Assembly: GCF_000425785.1 (NCBI RefSeq)
Contig: NZ_KE384450.1
Coordinates: 517,873-581,872 of the forward strand
DNA from: Pseudomonas taiwanensis DSM 21245
GTDB taxonomy: Bacteria > Pseudomonadota > Gammaproteobacteria > Pseudomonadales > Pseudomonadaceae
Direction: 5' to 3'
DNA: 64,000 bases
This document shows positions 17,746-27,030 of this stretch, one piece after another. Below the pieces are notes generated by a model. That model did no database searches. It saw only the letters and a list, made by a program, of their open reading frames with translations, and was not told the origin of the DNA. Position 1 is the first letter of the stretch; each line of letters opens with the position of its first letter. A program made the translations under genes and the position numbers.

Positions 17746-18615
17746 ATGAGCCATGTGTTGGACGACCTGGTCGACCTGTTGAGCCTCGAGTCGATCGAGG
17801 AAAACCTGTTCCGCGGACGCAGCCAGGACCTGGGCTTCCGCCAGCTGTACGGTGGTCAGGTACTGGGCCAGTCGTTGTCGGCGGCCAGCCAGACGGTCGA
17901 GGATGCGCGCCATGTGCATTCGCTGCATGGCTACTTCCTGCGGCCGGGCGATGCCAGCCTGCCGGTGGTCTATTCGGTCGACCGCGTGCGCGACGGCGGC
18001 AGCTTCAGCACGCGCCGGGTGACGGCGATCCAGAAGGGCCAGACCATCTTTACCTGCAGTGCCTCGTTCCAGTACGACGAGGAGGGCTTCGAGCACCAGG
18101 CACAGATGCCTGATGTGGTGGGCCCCGAGAATCTGCCCAGTGAAGTCGAGCTGGCGCGCACCATGGCCGATCACCTGCCCGAGCGCATTCGCGAGAAGGT
18201 GCTGTGTGCCAAACCGATCGAAATCCGCCCGGTCACCGAGCGCGACCCGTTCAATCCCAAGGCTGGCGACCCGGTCAAGTACGCCTGGTTCCGCGCCGAC
18301 GGCAGCCTTCCGGACACCCCGGCGCTGCACAAGTACCTGCTGGCCTATGCCTCGGACTTCGGCCTGCTGACCACCTCGCTGCAGCCCCATGGCAAGTCGG
18401 TGTGGCAGAAGGATATGCAGATCGCCAGCCTCGACCACGCGCTGTGGTTCCACCGTAACCTGCGCGCCGATGAATGGCTGCTGTACGCCACCGACAGCCC
18501 GTGGGCTGGTAACTCCCGTGGTTTCTGCCGTGGCAGCATCTACAACCGCGCCGGTCAGTTGGTGGCGTCCTCCACCCAGGAAGGTCTGATTCGTCACCGC
18601 AAGGACTGGGCATGA
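17746..18615 (+). CDS. tesB: Acyl-CoA thioesterase II
   Basis: A 289-aa double-hotdog thioesterase hydrolysing medium- and long-chain acyl-CoA to free fatty acid and CoA. E. coli TesB has 286 aa. Both hotdog halves are seen: YGGQVLGQSLSAA near 30 and HSLHGYFLRPGD near 60 in the first; LDHALWFHRN, TDSPWAGNSRGF and SSTQEGLIR in the second. The catalytic Asp, Thr and Gln of the family fall in ASDFGLL, the TDSPW region and TQEGLIR. AGGAG stands 10 bases ahead of ATG 17746. The stop overlaps the start of the HAD gene (ATGA), implying translational coupling. Confidence 0.93.
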   Translation: MSHVLDDLVDLLSLESIEENLFRGRSQDLGFRQLYGGQVLGQSLSAASQTVEDARHVHSLHGYFLRPGDASLPVVYSVDRVRDGGSFSTRRVTAIQKGQTIFTCSASFQYDEEGFEHQAQMPDVVGPENLPSEVELARTMADHLPERIREKVLCAKPIEIRPVTERDPFNPKAGDPVKYAWFRADGSLPDTPALHKYLLAYASDFGLLTTSLQPHGKSVWQKDMQIASLDHALWFHRNLRADEWLLYATDSPWAGNSRGFCRGSIYNRAGQLVASSTQEGLIRHRKDWA

Positions 18616-19202
18616 GCCTCGCCGAGATTCGCAACTGGGTGTTCGACATGGACGGCACGCTCACCGTGGCGGTGCACGATTTCGCGGCCATCCGCGAGGC
18701 GTTGGAGATTCCTGCCGAGCATGACATCCTCACCCATCTGGCGGCGTTGCCAGCAGCGGAGGCGGCAGCCAAGCATGCCTGGCTGCTGGAGCACGAGCGT
18801 GACCTGGCCATTGCCTCCACGGCCGCGAGCGGCGCGGTGGAGCTGGTGCGTGAGCTGGCCGCGCGTGGCTGCCGGCTGGGTATTCTGACCCGTAATGCCC
18901 GGGAGCTGGCGCATGTGACCCTGGAAGCGATCGGTTTGGCGGACTGCTTTGCAGTCGAGCACATCCTCGGGCGTGACGAGGCCGCGCCCAAGCCCAGCCC
19001 AGATGGCTTGTTGAAGATCGCTGATGCGTGGGGCGTGGCCCCGGGCGAGCTGGTGATGGTCGGGGACTATCGTTTCGACCTCGATTGCGGGCGCGCAGCG
19101 GGCGCGCGAACGGTGTTGGTGAACCTGCCGGACAACCCCTGGCCTGAGCTTGCCGACTGGCATGCCGCCGACTGCCACGCGTTGCGCAGCCTGTTGGGCT
19201 GA
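18612..19202 (+). CDS. HAD family hydrolase
   Basis: A 196-aa phosphatase of the haloacid dehalogenase superfamily, close to the phosphoglycolate-phosphatase/YjjG-like group. Motif I is FDMDGT (nucleophile D12, acid D14), motif II is ILTRN with the Thr, the motif III Lys lies in AAPKPSPDGLL and motif IV is VGDYRFDLDCG. A small helical cap sits after motif I. The substrate is unknown. The ATG overlaps the tesB stop by four bases, so the two are co-expressed; a functional link with acyl-CoA turnover is inference. Confidence 0.88.
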   Translation: MSLAEIRNWVFDMDGTLTVAVHDFAAIREALEIPAEHDILTHLAALPAAEAAAKHAWLLEHERDLAIASTAASGAVELVRELAARGCRLGILTRNARELAHVTLEAIGLADCFAVEHILGRDEAAPKPSPDGLLKIADAWGVAPGELVMVGDYRFDLDCGRAAGARTVLVNLPDNPWPELADWHAADCHALRSLLG

Positions 19203-19330
19203 AGGGCCTGTCGCCAACGGACAATCCGCCTGGGGCTGCGCGGCGTCCGCCGGCGATGGGGCCATTACAGACACCGCCGCCATTGCTGGCTAAGCTCCTG
19301 TTCTGCTTCCCCATCCAAGGAGTTCCAGCC

Positions 19331-20341
19331 ATGAGCAGCAAGGCCATCTACGTCCAACCCGGCGGCGGCTACGACAAGGTCCAGGTCGGCACCTGCGAGG
19401 CCCCGGCACCAAAGGCCGGCGAGATCACCGTGCGCCTGCACGCCAGCTCCCTCAACTACCATGACTTCGCCGTGGTCAGCGGCATGTGGGGGCCGAGCGA
19501 GCGGCGTATTCCCATGGCCGATGGCGCGGGCGACGTGGTTGCGGTCGGCGCGGGTGTCGATGAATTCAAGGTCGGCGATGCTGTGGTCAGCACCTTCTTC
19601 CCAGGCTGGCTCGACGGCCAGGCCCAGGTCGAAGGCTTCGCCAGCGTCCCCGGTGATGGCATCGACGGTTACGCCCGCGAACACGTGACCGCCCGTGCCA
19701 CCGCCTTCACCCTGGCCCCCAAAGGCTACAGCCATGCCGAAGCCGCCACGCTGACCACCGCCGGCCTCACCGCCTGGCGTGCGCTGATGAGCGATGACCA
19801 CCTCAAGCCCGGTGACACGGTGCTGGTGCAAGGCACCGGTGGGGTGTCGATCTTCGCCCTGCAATTCGCCAAGTTGGCCGGCGCGACGGTCATCGCCACC
19901 TCATCCAGCGACGCCAAGCTCGAACGCCTCAAGTCGCTGGGCGCCAACCACCTGATCAACTACCGCACCACCCCCGCCTGGGGCGAGCAGGTGCGCCAGC
20001 TCACCGACAACCGGGGTGTCGATCACGTCATCGAAGTGGGCGGCCCTGCGACCCTGGAGCAGTCGATGATCGCCGCACGGATCGGCGGGCATATCTCGCT
20101 GATCGGCATCCTCACCGGTGTGGCAGGGCAGTTGCCGCTGGTGCAGGCGCTGGTACGGCAGATCCGCCTGCAGGGCGTGCTGGTGGGCAGCCGGGCGCAG
20201 CAACAGGCGATGGTCCGGGCGATCGATGCCAATGGCCTGCGGCCTGTGGTAGACAAGCACTTCGAACTGGAGCAGATCGTCGATGCGTTTCGCTACCAGG
20301 AGAGCAATCGCCATTTCGGCAAGATCTGCCTGACCTGGTAA
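19331..20341 (+). CDS. Zinc-independent alcohol dehydrogenase / quinone oxidoreductase family (MDR)
   Basis: A 336-aa medium-chain dehydrogenase/reductase. The GroES-like N-terminal domain contains LHASSLNYHDFAVV, where zinc enzymes have Cys, and no structural zinc cysteines are visible; this favours a quinone-reductase-like subgroup. The cofactor-binding Rossmann motif is VLVQGTGGVSIFALQFAK near residue 165, with SSSDAKLERLKSLGANH after it. The substrate is unknown. AAGGAG precedes ATG 19331. It is convergent with the GntR regulator, 9 bp away. Confidence 0.82.
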   Translation: MSSKAIYVQPGGGYDKVQVGTCEAPAPKAGEITVRLHASSLNYHDFAVVSGMWGPSERRIPMADGAGDVVAVGAGVDEFKVGDAVVSTFFPGWLDGQAQVEGFASVPGDGIDGYAREHVTARATAFTLAPKGYSHAEAATLTTAGLTAWRALMSDDHLKPGDTVLVQGTGGVSIFALQFAKLAGATVIATSSSDAKLERLKSLGANHLINYRTTPAWGEQVRQLTDNRGVDHVIEVGGPATLEQSMIAARIGGHISLIGILTGVAGQLPLVQALVRQIRLQGVLVGSRAQQQAMVRAIDANGLRPVVDKHFELEQIVDAFRYQESNRHFGKICLTW

Positions 20342-20350
20342 CCCGTTCGG

Positions 20351-21043
20351 TCAGTCCGGCAACAAACGGTCCCGGCTGTTGGACAGGTGCAAGCAGATCG
20401 CCGCCCGCGCCGCATCCGGGTCCTTGCGCCGAATGGCATTGAGGATGGCCTCGTGTTCGAGGTTGGCCAGGTAGGCATGGCGAGCCAGGTTGGCGCCCGA
20501 ACGCTCGTTCAGGGCCATGCGGTTGCGCGGGATCATGCCATTGCCCAACTGCATCATCATCTCGGTGAAGTACAGGTTGCCAGTGGCTTCGGCAATCAGC
20601 AGGTGGAAACGCCGGTCGGGCTCGATGCAGCTGTCGCCGGCCGCTGCCAAGTCCTGGTAGTCGTCCAGCGCCTGGCGCATGCGCTTCAGGTGCTCGTCGC
20701 TGCGGCGCAGGGCGGCGAGGGCGGCGGCCTGGCCTTCCAGGCCGATTCTCAACTCCAACAGGTCGCGCACACTGGCGGCGTTCTCTGCCGCCACCCGCAA
20801 GCCCGCCTGGGCCTGGCGCTCGATCACGAAGGTGCCGATCCCGTGGCGTGGCTCCACCAGTCCCGACGCCTGTAGCTTCGACAAAGCCTCGCGTACCACC
20901 GTGCGGCTGACGCCATGCTCGCGCACGAGCGTGTTTTCTGAGGGCAGCTTGTCACCGGGCTGGAAGGTGCCCAGCAGAATGTGTTGGGTCAGGCTCGAAA
21001 CCAGGTCGTGGGCGCGGCTGTGGCCACGGGAGTGGGTGTCCAT
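20351..21043 (-). CDS. GntR-family regulator (FadR/FCD subgroup), probably of the glucarate genes
   Basis: A 230-aa repressor-type regulator with N-terminal winged helix (LGTFQPGDKLPSENTLVREH then GVSRTVVREALSKLQ, residues 25-62). The C-terminal all-helical FCD domain (residues about 90-220) usually binds a carboxylate through metal-coordinating Asp/His (DRRFHLLIAEATGN, NLEHEAIL). It is divergent from the MFS transporter and glucarate dehydratase genes. Two TTGT-N3-ACAA palindromes in the shared spacer are its probable operators. Response to glucarate or galactarate is inference from that context. Confidence 0.88.
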   Translation of the reverse strand: MDTHSRGHSRAHDLVSSLTQHILLGTFQPGDKLPSENTLVREHGVSRTVVREALSKLQASGLVEPRHGIGTFVIERQAQAGLRVAAENAASVRDLLELRIGLEGQAAALAALRRSDEHLKRMRQALDDYQDLAAAGDSCIEPDRRFHLLIAEATGNLYFTEMMMQLGNGMIPRNRMALNERSGANLARHAYLANLEHEAILNAIRRKDPDAARAAICLHLSNSRDRLLPD

Positions 21044-21065
21044 GGGTTTTCCTGGTAGCCGTTAA

Positions 21066-21078
21066 CTTGTATGACAAG
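21066..21078. promoter_or_regulatory. Putative GntR/FadR operator, proximal to the regulator
   Basis: Perfect palindrome CTTGT-ATG-ACAAG, 22 bp upstream of the regulator start. The TTGTNNNACAA pattern is typical of FadR-subgroup GntR operators, suggesting autoregulation. Confidence 0.65.
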
Positions 21079-21209
21079 ATAATGCATCGAAATATTTTTT
21101 GCAGATTTTTTGTATCGAAGACGGAGTGGTCTTGCCGCTGTTTTAACGAATATCGCGCAATTTAGGCTTTTTGCAGCTTGTATTTTGCCATTTAGACGGT
21201 TTTTCACGT

Positions 21210-21222
21210 CTTGTCGTACAAC
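21210..21222. promoter_or_regulatory. Putative GntR/FadR operator, proximal to the transporter
   Basis: CTTGT-CGT-ACAAC, a second TTGT-N3-ACAA palindrome 144 bp from the first and about 110 bp before the transporter start. The pair could control both divergent directions. Confidence 0.6.
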
Positions 21223-21333
21223 TGCCCGGCGAATATGCTCGTTCCCACTGGCCTGTCAGACAACCCCGGCGGACTGCCTCCCGCCAACGACAGCCTCTCG
21301 ACCCGCACAAAAACAATTAGTGGGAGATTTCAC

Positions 21334-22683
21334 GTGAACGACACCCTCGATCCGTCCGCCCGAAGCGGTGGCGACGCGTTGGCCAGTGCCGTGGCCAAGG
21401 TCAAGCGCCATGTCCTGCCGCTGTTCGTCATCATGTTCATCGTCAACTACCTCGACCGCGTCAACATCGGTTTCGTGCGCCCGCACCTGGAAAGCGACCT
21501 TGGTATCAGCGCGGCGGCCTACGGTTTCGGCGCAGGGCTTTTCTTCATTGGCTACGCCCTGTTCGAAGTGCCGTCGAACATGCTGTTGCAGCGTGTCGGT
21601 GCACGCCTGTGGCTGACCCGCATCATGTTCACCTGGGGGCTGGTCGCTACGGCCATGGCGTTCGTGCAGAACGAAACCCAGTTCTATGTACTGCGCTTCC
21701 TGCTGGGGGTGGCCGAGGCCGGTTTCTTCCCAGGGGTCATCTATTACTTCACCCGTTGGTTGCCAGCTGCTGAGCGCGGCAAGGCCATTGCCATCTTCCT
21801 CAGCGGTTCGGCAGTGGCATCGCTGATTTCCGGGCCCCTGGCCGGCGCCTTGATGCAGATTCAGGGCATGGGCCTGCACGGCTGGCAGTGGATGCTGTTC
21901 ATCGAAGGCATGGCCTCGGTGGTGCTGTGCTTCTTCGTGTTCTTCTGGCTCGACTCCAAACCACAGGACGCCAAGTGGCTGAGCAAGGCCGAGCAGGATG
22001 CCCTGGTCGAAACCATCGACCGCGAGCAGCGTGAGCGCGAGGCGGGCGGGGTGGTGAAGGTGTCGGCCTGGCGACTGCTCAAGGACCGTCAGATCGTGCT
22101 GTTCTGTGTGATCTACTTCTGCATCCAGCTGACCATCTACGCAGCGACCTTCTGGCTGCCGAGCATCATCAAGCGCATGGGCGAGCTGTCCGACATTCAG
22201 GTGGGCTTCTTCAACTCCATCCCCTGGCTGATCTCGATCCTGGCGATGTATGCCTTCGCGGCAGGCTCGGCGCGCTGGAAGTTCCAGCAGGCCTGGGTGG
22301 CCGCCGCGCTGGTGGTCGCGGCCATCGGCATGTTCATGTCCACCACGGGCGGGCCGGTCTTCGCATTCGTCGCCGTGTGTTTCGCCGCCATCGGTTTCAA
22401 ATCGGCCTCGTCGTTGTTCTGGCCAATCCCCCAGGGGTACCTGGATGCGCGGATCGCTGCGGCGGTGATCGCCCTGATCAACTCCGTCGGCAACCTCGGT
22501 GGCTTTGTCGCTCCCACCACCTTCGGCCTGCTCGAGCAGCAGACCGGCTCGATCCAGGGTGGCCTGTATGGCCTGGCGGTGACCTCGGTACTGGCAGCGA
22601 TCCTGGTGTTCTTCGTCCGCACCCGCCCCAACACCTCCTCGAACAGCCTCAAGCCGCAGTCGGCGTTGAGCCAGACCCACTGA
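21334..22683 (+). CDS. gudP: MFS transporter of the ACS family, glucarate/galactarate type
   Basis: A 449-aa permease of the anion:cation symporter family with twelve membrane helices. It takes up hexarates such as glucarate. The N-terminal FVIMFIVNYLDRVNIGFVRP signature and the loop RWLPAAERGKAIAIFLSGSA are characteristic. The start is GTG 21334 with GGGAG 8 bases upstream; the product begins NDTLDPSARSG. The frame is open to 21211, but that extension lacks homology and contains the operator palindrome. gudD follows after 18 bp, which supports a hexarate substrate. The exact sugar acid is inferred from context. Confidence 0.87.
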   Translation: MNDTLDPSARSGGDALASAVAKVKRHVLPLFVIMFIVNYLDRVNIGFVRPHLESDLGISAAAYGFGAGLFFIGYALFEVPSNMLLQRVGARLWLTRIMFTWGLVATAMAFVQNETQFYVLRFLLGVAEAGFFPGVIYYFTRWLPAAERGKAIAIFLSGSAVASLISGPLAGALMQIQGMGLHGWQWMLFIEGMASVVLCFFVFFWLDSKPQDAKWLSKAEQDALVETIDREQREREAGGVVKVSAWRLLKDRQIVLFCVIYFCIQLTIYAATFWLPSIIKRMGELSDIQVGFFNSIPWLISILAMYAFAAGSARWKFQQAWVAAALVVAAIGMFMSTTGGPVFAFVAVCFAAIGFKSASSLFWPIPQGYLDARIAAAVIALINSVGNLGGFVAPTTFGLLEQQTGSIQGGLYGLAVTSVLAAILVFFVRTRPNTSSNSLKPQSALSQTH

Positions 22684-22701
22684 ACCTGCAGGAAACCCTA
22701 C

Positions 22702-24075
22702 ATGAACATGCAGAGCACTCCAGAATCCTTCAGCGGCTCCCCGGTACACACCGCCACCCCAGTGGTCACCGACCTGCGCGTGATCCCGGTGGCCGGCCAC
22801 GACAGCATGCTGCTCAACCTCAGCGGTGCCCATGGCCCGTACTTCACCCGCAACGTTGTGGTGCTGCGTGACAGTGCTGGCAATACCGGCCTGGGTGAAG
22901 TGCCTGGCGGCGAGAGCATTCGCCAGACCCTGGAGGACGCCCGCAGCCTGGTGGTCGGCCAGCCCATCGGCCACTACCAGCGCGTGCTCAACGCCATGCG
23001 CCAGACGTTCGGCAACCGCGACGCTGCTGGTCGTGGCCTGCAGACCTTCGACCTGCGCATCACCGTGCACGCGGTGACGGCCATCGAGTCGGCCTTGCTC
23101 GACCTGCTTGGCCAACACCTGGGGGTGCCGATGGCAGCACTGCTGGGTGAAGGCCAGCAGCGCGAAGCAGTCAAGATGCTGGGTTACCTGTTCTACATCG
23201 GTGACCGTCAGCAGACCAGCCTGGCCTACCGCAACGAAGCCGACGCCGATAACGACTGGTTCCGCCTACGCCACGAAAAAGCCCTGACCCCTGAGGCCGT
23301 GGTGCGCCTGGCGGAAGCTGCGAAGGCGCGTTATGGCTTTGGCGACTTCAAGCTCAAGGGCGGCGTGCTGCGTGGCGAGGAGGAGATGGAAGCGGTCACC
23401 GCCCTGGCCGAGCGCTTCCCTGAGGCACGCATCACCCTGGACCCCAACGGTGCATGGTCACTCAAGCAAGCCATCGCCCTGTGCCGCGACAAGCACGCTG
23501 TGCTGGCTTACGCCGAAGACCCATGCGGTGCCGAAAATGGCTACTCGGGCCGTGAAGTGATGGCGGAATTCCGTCGTGCGACCGGGCTGCCGACCGCCAC
23601 CAACATGATCGCCACCGACTGGCGGCAGATGGGCCACGCGATTCAGTTGCAGTCGGTGGACATTCCGCTGGCCGACCCACACTTCTGGACCCTGCAGGGT
23701 TCGGTGCGTGTAGCGCAGATGTGCAACGACTGGGGGCTGACCTGGGGCTCGCACTCCAACAACCACTTCGATATTTCCCTGGCCATGTTCACCCAGGTGG
23801 CGGCCGCGGCGCCGGGCGAGATCACCGCGATCGACACCCACTGGATCTGGCAGGACGGCCAGCGCCTGACGCGCGAGCCGCTGCGCATCGTCGACGGCCA
23901 TGTGCGCGTGCCGCAGCGCCCCGGGCTGGGCGTGGAGCTCGATGAAGACCAACTGGCCAAGGCCCATGAGTGCTACCGCAACATGGGGCTCGGCGCACGG
24001 GATGACAGCGTGGCGATGCAATTTCTGATTCCGGGCTGGACGTTCGATCACAAGCGGCCCTGCCTGGTGCGCTGA
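22702..24075 (+). CDS. gudD: Glucarate dehydratase
   Basis: Dehydrates D-glucarate (and L-idarate) to 5-keto-4-deoxyglucarate; enolase superfamily, Mg-dependent. The 457-aa product is collinear with E. coli GudD with a 12-residue offset: the KLK base pair at 217-219, metal ligand D247 in LDPNGAW, AEDPCG, then catalytic H351 in [13 protein letters not shown] precedes the ATG. It is second in the operon after the hexarate transporter. The remaining pathway enzymes (kdgD-type dehydratase, semialdehyde dehydrogenase) are not in this window. Confidence 0.95.
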   Translation: MNMQSTPESFSGSPVHTATPVVTDLRVIPVAGHDSMLLNLSGAHGPYFTRNVVVLRDSAGNTGLGEVPGGESIRQTLEDARSLVVGQPIGHYQRVLNAMRQTFGNRDAAGRGLQTFDLRITVHAVTAIESALLDLLGQHLGVPMAALLGEGQQREAVKMLGYLFYIGDRQQTSLAYRNEADADNDWFRLRHEKALTPEAVVRLAEAAKARYGFGDFKLKGGVLRGEEEMEAVTALAERFPEARITLDPNGAWSLKQAIALCRDKHAVLAYAEDPCGAENGYSGREVMAEFRRATGLPTATNMIATDWRQMGHAIQLQSVDIPLADPHFWTLQGSVRVAQMCNDWGLTWGSHSNNHFDISLAMFTQVAAAAPGEITAIDTHWIWQDGQRLTREPLRIVDGHVRVPQRPGLGVELDEDQLAKAHECYRNMGLGARDDSVAMQFLIPGWTFDHKRPCLVR

Positions 24076-24157
24076 TTCCAATCTGCTCGCGAAAGCCCTT
24101 TCGCGGATAAACCGCTCTTGCAGGCACGGCGCCGTCCCCAAAAACCGCTGGGATCCT

Positions 24158-24200
24158 GTAGGAGCGCGTTTCACTCGCGAACACCGGCGAAGCCGGTGCC
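24158..24200. repeat. REP-type element
   Basis: The core TGTAGGAGCGCG followed by an imperfect CGCG arm and an ACCGGCG/CGCCGGT-like stem matches the Pseudomonas putida REP family that occurs in intergenic regions. Confidence 0.65.
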
Positions 24201-24403
24201 ATCCTCCCGGAAACGTCTACTCCGCCCTTAACCCCGCCCCGCAGGCTCACGCCGCCCCAGCACATCCGCATGAAAAACGAAACCTCCAATCCGCCAGCAG
24301 GCGCGTTCAGACACGCCATCTGCAACTTGTGACGCAATCGGAAAACCCTTGTCGTGATCGCGCACCTACGGGACGTTCTCGTGTAATTTCCTACAGCCTC
24401 ACG

Positions 24404-24420
24404 GGGCTTAAATGAAGCCC
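24404..24420 (+). promoter_or_regulatory. Small leader hairpin upstream of the permease
   Basis: GGGCTT (24404-24409) and AAGCCC (24415-24420) with loop AAATG, about 150 bp upstream of the permease start. No T-run follows, so it is not an intrinsic terminator. It may stabilise the 5' leader or be incidental. Confidence 0.3.
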
Positions 24421-24567
24421 GAATTCCGCTGGCGCGTTGCTCTGTAAAGCGTGCAAAAGGCCTACAACAGAGCGCGAGTGACGTGCCCCTTACGTTCTTC
24501 CCAAGGAGATTTTTTCGCTTACGTCTGCCCGTCCTTTCCTTGTGTCAGCAAAAAGAGAACAACATCA

Positions 24568-25959
24568 ATGAGCACCGTGGGATCTGATGGCAACCTTGCA
24601 CAAGGTTTCAAGCCACGTCACGTAACGATGCTGTCCATCGCGGGCATCATCGGCGCCGGACTTTTCGTGGGTTCCGGGCACGCCATCGCGGCGGCCGGGC
24701 CAGCAACCATTCTTTCTTACTTCGTGGCCGGAACCCTGGTGGTGCTGGTCATGCGCATGCTCGGCGAAATGGCCGTAGCGCACCCCGATACGGGTTCATT
24801 CTCCACCTACGCCGACCAGGCCATAGGCCGCTGGGCCGGCTACACCATCGGCTGGTTGTACTGGTGGTTCTGGGTCCTGGTGATTCCCATCGAAGCACTT
24901 GCCGCCGGGCACGTGCTCAACGCCTGGTTCCCGCAGGTGGACAGCTGGATCTTCGCCCTCGCGTCAGTCCTGCTGCTGGCCAGCACCAACCTGTTCAGCG
25001 TGGCCAAGTACGGTGAGTTCGAGTTCTGGTTCGCCATCCTTAAGGTCACGGCGATTCTGGGCTTCATCGGCCTAGGTTTCGCCGCGCTGATGGGCTGGCT
25101 GCCCAACCGCGAAGTCAGCGGCCTGAGCACCCTGATGGCCGAGTACGGCGGCTTCGCCCCCAAAGGCTGGTCGGCGGTGGTCGGTGCCTTCATCACCGTG
25201 ATGTTCAGCTTCATTGGCACCGAGGCGGTGACCATCGCCGCATCCGAGTCCAGCGACCCCTCGCGCAACATCGCCAAGGCCACCCGCTCGGTGATCTGGC
25301 GCATCAGCACCTTCTACATCCTGTCGATCTTCGTGATCATCTCGGTGGTGCCGTGGAACGATCCACAGCTTGCGGTGGTGGGTTCGTACCAGCGCGCGCT
25401 GGAGATCATGAACATCCCCAATGCCGCACTGATGGTGGATTTCGTGGTGCTGATCGCCGTCACCAGTTGCATGAACTCGTCGATCTACATCGCCTCGCGG
25501 ATGATGTACTCCTTGGCCAAGCGCGGTGATGCCCCAGCCTTCCTCAACAAGACCTCCAAGGTCGGCGTGCCGCGTGCGGCCGTGTTCGGCAGCACCCTGA
25601 TCGGCGCGGCCATCGCCGTCCTCAATTACTTCGCGCCCAAGGGCGTTTTCGAGTTCCTGCTCGCAAGCTCCGGCGCCATCGCTTTGCTGGTGTACCTGGT
25701 GATCGCCATTTCCCAGCTGCGCATGCGCCGTCGCCTGGAGCGGGAAAATGCCGAGCTGAAGTTCCGCATGTGGCTGTTCCCATGGCTGACCTGGGCGGTG
25801 ATTGCCTTCATCAGCGGTGCGCTGGCGGTGATGATGTATACCCCGGAGCACCGGGCTGAGGTGACGGCGACCTTGAGCCTGGCGATCGTGATTTCCTTCC
25901 TAGGGATCGTGACCTCGCGTGGGCATGCGCGGGCAGTGGCGGTGCGGTCGGTGGGCTGA
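24568..25959 (+). CDS. gabP: GABA permease-like amino-acid transporter (APC/AAT family)
   Basis: A 463-aa proton-coupled amino-acid permease with twelve membrane helices. The AAT signature FKPRHVTMLSIAGIIGAGLF and VGSGHAIAAAGPA at the N-terminus, PDTGSFSTYADQAIGRWAG and the conserved FIGTEAVTIAASES in helix 6 are all present. Close similarity to Pseudomonas GabP as remembered suggests uptake of 4-aminobutyrate, but AAT permeases are hard to assign by sequence alone. ATG 24568 is chosen by homology. A strong terminator follows 25 bp after the stop. Several gabP paralogues are usual in this group. Confidence 0.82.
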   Translation: MSTVGSDGNLAQGFKPRHVTMLSIAGIIGAGLFVGSGHAIAAAGPATILSYFVAGTLVVLVMRMLGEMAVAHPDTGSFSTYADQAIGRWAGYTIGWLYWWFWVLVIPIEALAAGHVLNAWFPQVDSWIFALASVLLLASTNLFSVAKYGEFEFWFAILKVTAILGFIGLGFAALMGWLPNREVSGLSTLMAEYGGFAPKGWSAVVGAFITVMFSFIGTEAVTIAASESSDPSRNIAKATRSVIWRISTFYILSIFVIISVVPWNDPQLAVVGSYQRALEIMNIPNAALMVDFVVLIAVTSCMNSSIYIASRMMYSLAKRGDAPAFLNKTSKVGVPRAAVFGSTLIGAAIAVLNYFAPKGVFEFLLASSGAIALLVYLVIAISQLRMRRRLERENAELKFRMWLFPWLTWAVIAFISGALAVMMYTPEHRAEVTATLSLAIVISFLGIVTSRGHARAVAVRSVG

Positions 25960-25983
25960 TGGGGTTCACTGATTGAAGGTGAA

Positions 25984-26012
25984 AAGAGCACCCTGGGATG
26001 GGTGCTCTTTTT
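25984..26012 (+). terminator. Intrinsic terminator of the permease gene
   Basis: Perfect 10-bp stem AAGAGCACCC (25984-25993) and GGGTGCTCTT (26000-26009) with loop TGGGAT and a T-run. Confidence 0.92.
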
Positions 26013-26030
26013 GTTTGGGGGCGACTTGCT

Positions 26031-26294
26031 TCAACGCAGCAGGCCCAATTCAGCATCATCCAGCAGGGCTTTGCCCAGCGCGCAGAGGTAATGCTCAGCC
26101 CATATCAGGCTGGGTTTGTCCTCCATCAACCCGTCGATGGTCAGGTCTCGTGCATAGCCCATCAGTTCCGAGGCCTGTTCGCGGGCGTTTTGGCAGGGGA
26201 TGCCGGCTTCGATGCGAAACAGGGGGTGGGTCTGGTTTTCACCTTGGTAGAAGATGGTTTTGCCCACTGTGCATTTGATGTCTTCGGTGGCCAT
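26031..26294 (-). CDS. DUF3077 family small protein
   Basis: An 87-aa protein of unknown function. The pattern THPLFRIEAGIPCQNAREQASELMGYARDLT in the middle third fits DUF3077, a small family largely confined to Pseudomonas; I assign it from memory of that pattern. No signal peptide or membrane helix is visible, so it is probably cytoplasmic. A DUF6124 gene lies 132 bp upstream on the same strand, a pairing often seen for these two families. A GGGAG stretch lies ahead of the ATG. Confidence 0.7.
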   Translation of the reverse strand: MATEDIKCTVGKTIFYQGENQTHPLFRIEAGIPCQNAREQASELMGYARDLTIDGLMEDKPSLIWAEHYLCALGKALLDDAELGLLR

Positions 26295-26426
26295 TGAGGA
26301 GTCTCCCTGGGGTGGGACGGTGCCTGGGCTGGCCCTATTGCCGGCAAGCCGAGCTCGTACAGGTTCAGCGCTCGACGAGGCGGGGCTGAGTGGGGGGAAA
26401 AGGGCCAGGCAGGTCGTGATGGCGGG

Positions 26427-26669
26427 TCAATGCAGCGTTTGCGGGTCCGCTGGTTTTTGGACCTGGGCCAGTGCGGTTTCGAGTAACCTTCGCAGGGTTT
26501 CGAGCTCGTGCATCGACGCCATGAGCAGCAACGATGCGGGCGATTTGGGCTGCATCAGCATCGCTTGATGCGCGACGGCTTCGGCACAGACTGCGTAGTC
26601 CGAGGCCAGGATGAGCGTGTCTTCCAGGGAATGGAGGTGGTGGGGTGGATCCGGCACTATCTTCAACAT
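26427..26669 (-). CDS. DUF6124 family small protein
   Basis: An 80-aa helical protein of unknown function: MLKIVPDPPHHLHSLEDTLI, then an Ala/Leu-rich helical segment (ASDYAVCAEAVAHQAML) and a second helix (LLMASMHELETLRRLLETAL). This layout matches DUF6124, which in Pseudomonas often neighbours DUF3077 genes. ATG 26669 is chosen because GGAAG lies 5 bases upstream; a longer open frame to 26900 has no family resemblance. Moderately sure of the family. Confidence 0.65.
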   Translation of the reverse strand: MLKIVPDPPHHLHSLEDTLILASDYAVCAEAVAHQAMLMQPKSPASLLLMASMHELETLRRLLETALAQVQKPADPQTLH

Positions 26670-26998
26670 GATTGCTTCCATATCAGGGCTCTCACTCCCT
26701 GCTGTCAAACAGAGGGTGGCAGCTGTACGCGGGTTGACAGACCGGCGGAAACAACAAAGTTCCGGCGCACGCAAGCGTGCCCGCACGTACAGCTGCCATA
26801 GAGGCGAGCCGTGCTGTTGTTTACCGTCGCGACCTGTCAAAGTCATGCCGTTGATGAGCAACGACCGCCCGAGACTAAGACCCTGAATAGACGTCTGCAA
26901 CGGAAAACAGGCGCGGGGAGTATCTTTGGGAAACGTCCTACATGAAAGGGGTTAAATCTGATTTTCCTGGTTCGCGTACCCAAAATGCCAGGCGCAAA

Positions 26999-27025
26999 AA
27001 GACGCACGAAGGCGTCTTCTTTTTT
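26999..27025. terminator. Bidirectional hairpin terminator, possibly the ancestral ssrA terminator
   Basis: AAGACGC (26999-27005) and GCGTCTT (27012-27018), loop ACGAAG. A T-run follows on the plus strand and a short one on the minus strand. No plus-strand gene ends here. It stands immediately beyond the degenerate tmRNA-end copy, where the chromosomal terminator of ssrA would lie if the island were removed (inference). Confidence 0.7.
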
Positions 27026-27030
27026 GGAAT

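Larger units (their letters stand above)
24076..24567. other. Long intergenic region with REP and leader hairpin
   Basis: This 492-bp region has no convincing gene. A REP-type element (TGTAGGAGCGCGTTTCACTC, then CGCGAACACCGGCGAAGCCGG) occupies about 24158-24200, after the gudD stop. A short hairpin GGGCTT-AAATG-AAGCCC lies at 24404-24420. The final 150 bases are less GC-rich and should contain the promoter and leader of the permease gene. One frame is open from 24451 into the permease but lacks homology before 24568. Confidence 0.6.

Noticed and set aside
24451-24567. Extended N-terminus of the GabP-like permease
   Set aside because: Upstream codons lack homology; AAT permeases begin close to MSTVGSDGNLAQGFKPRH.
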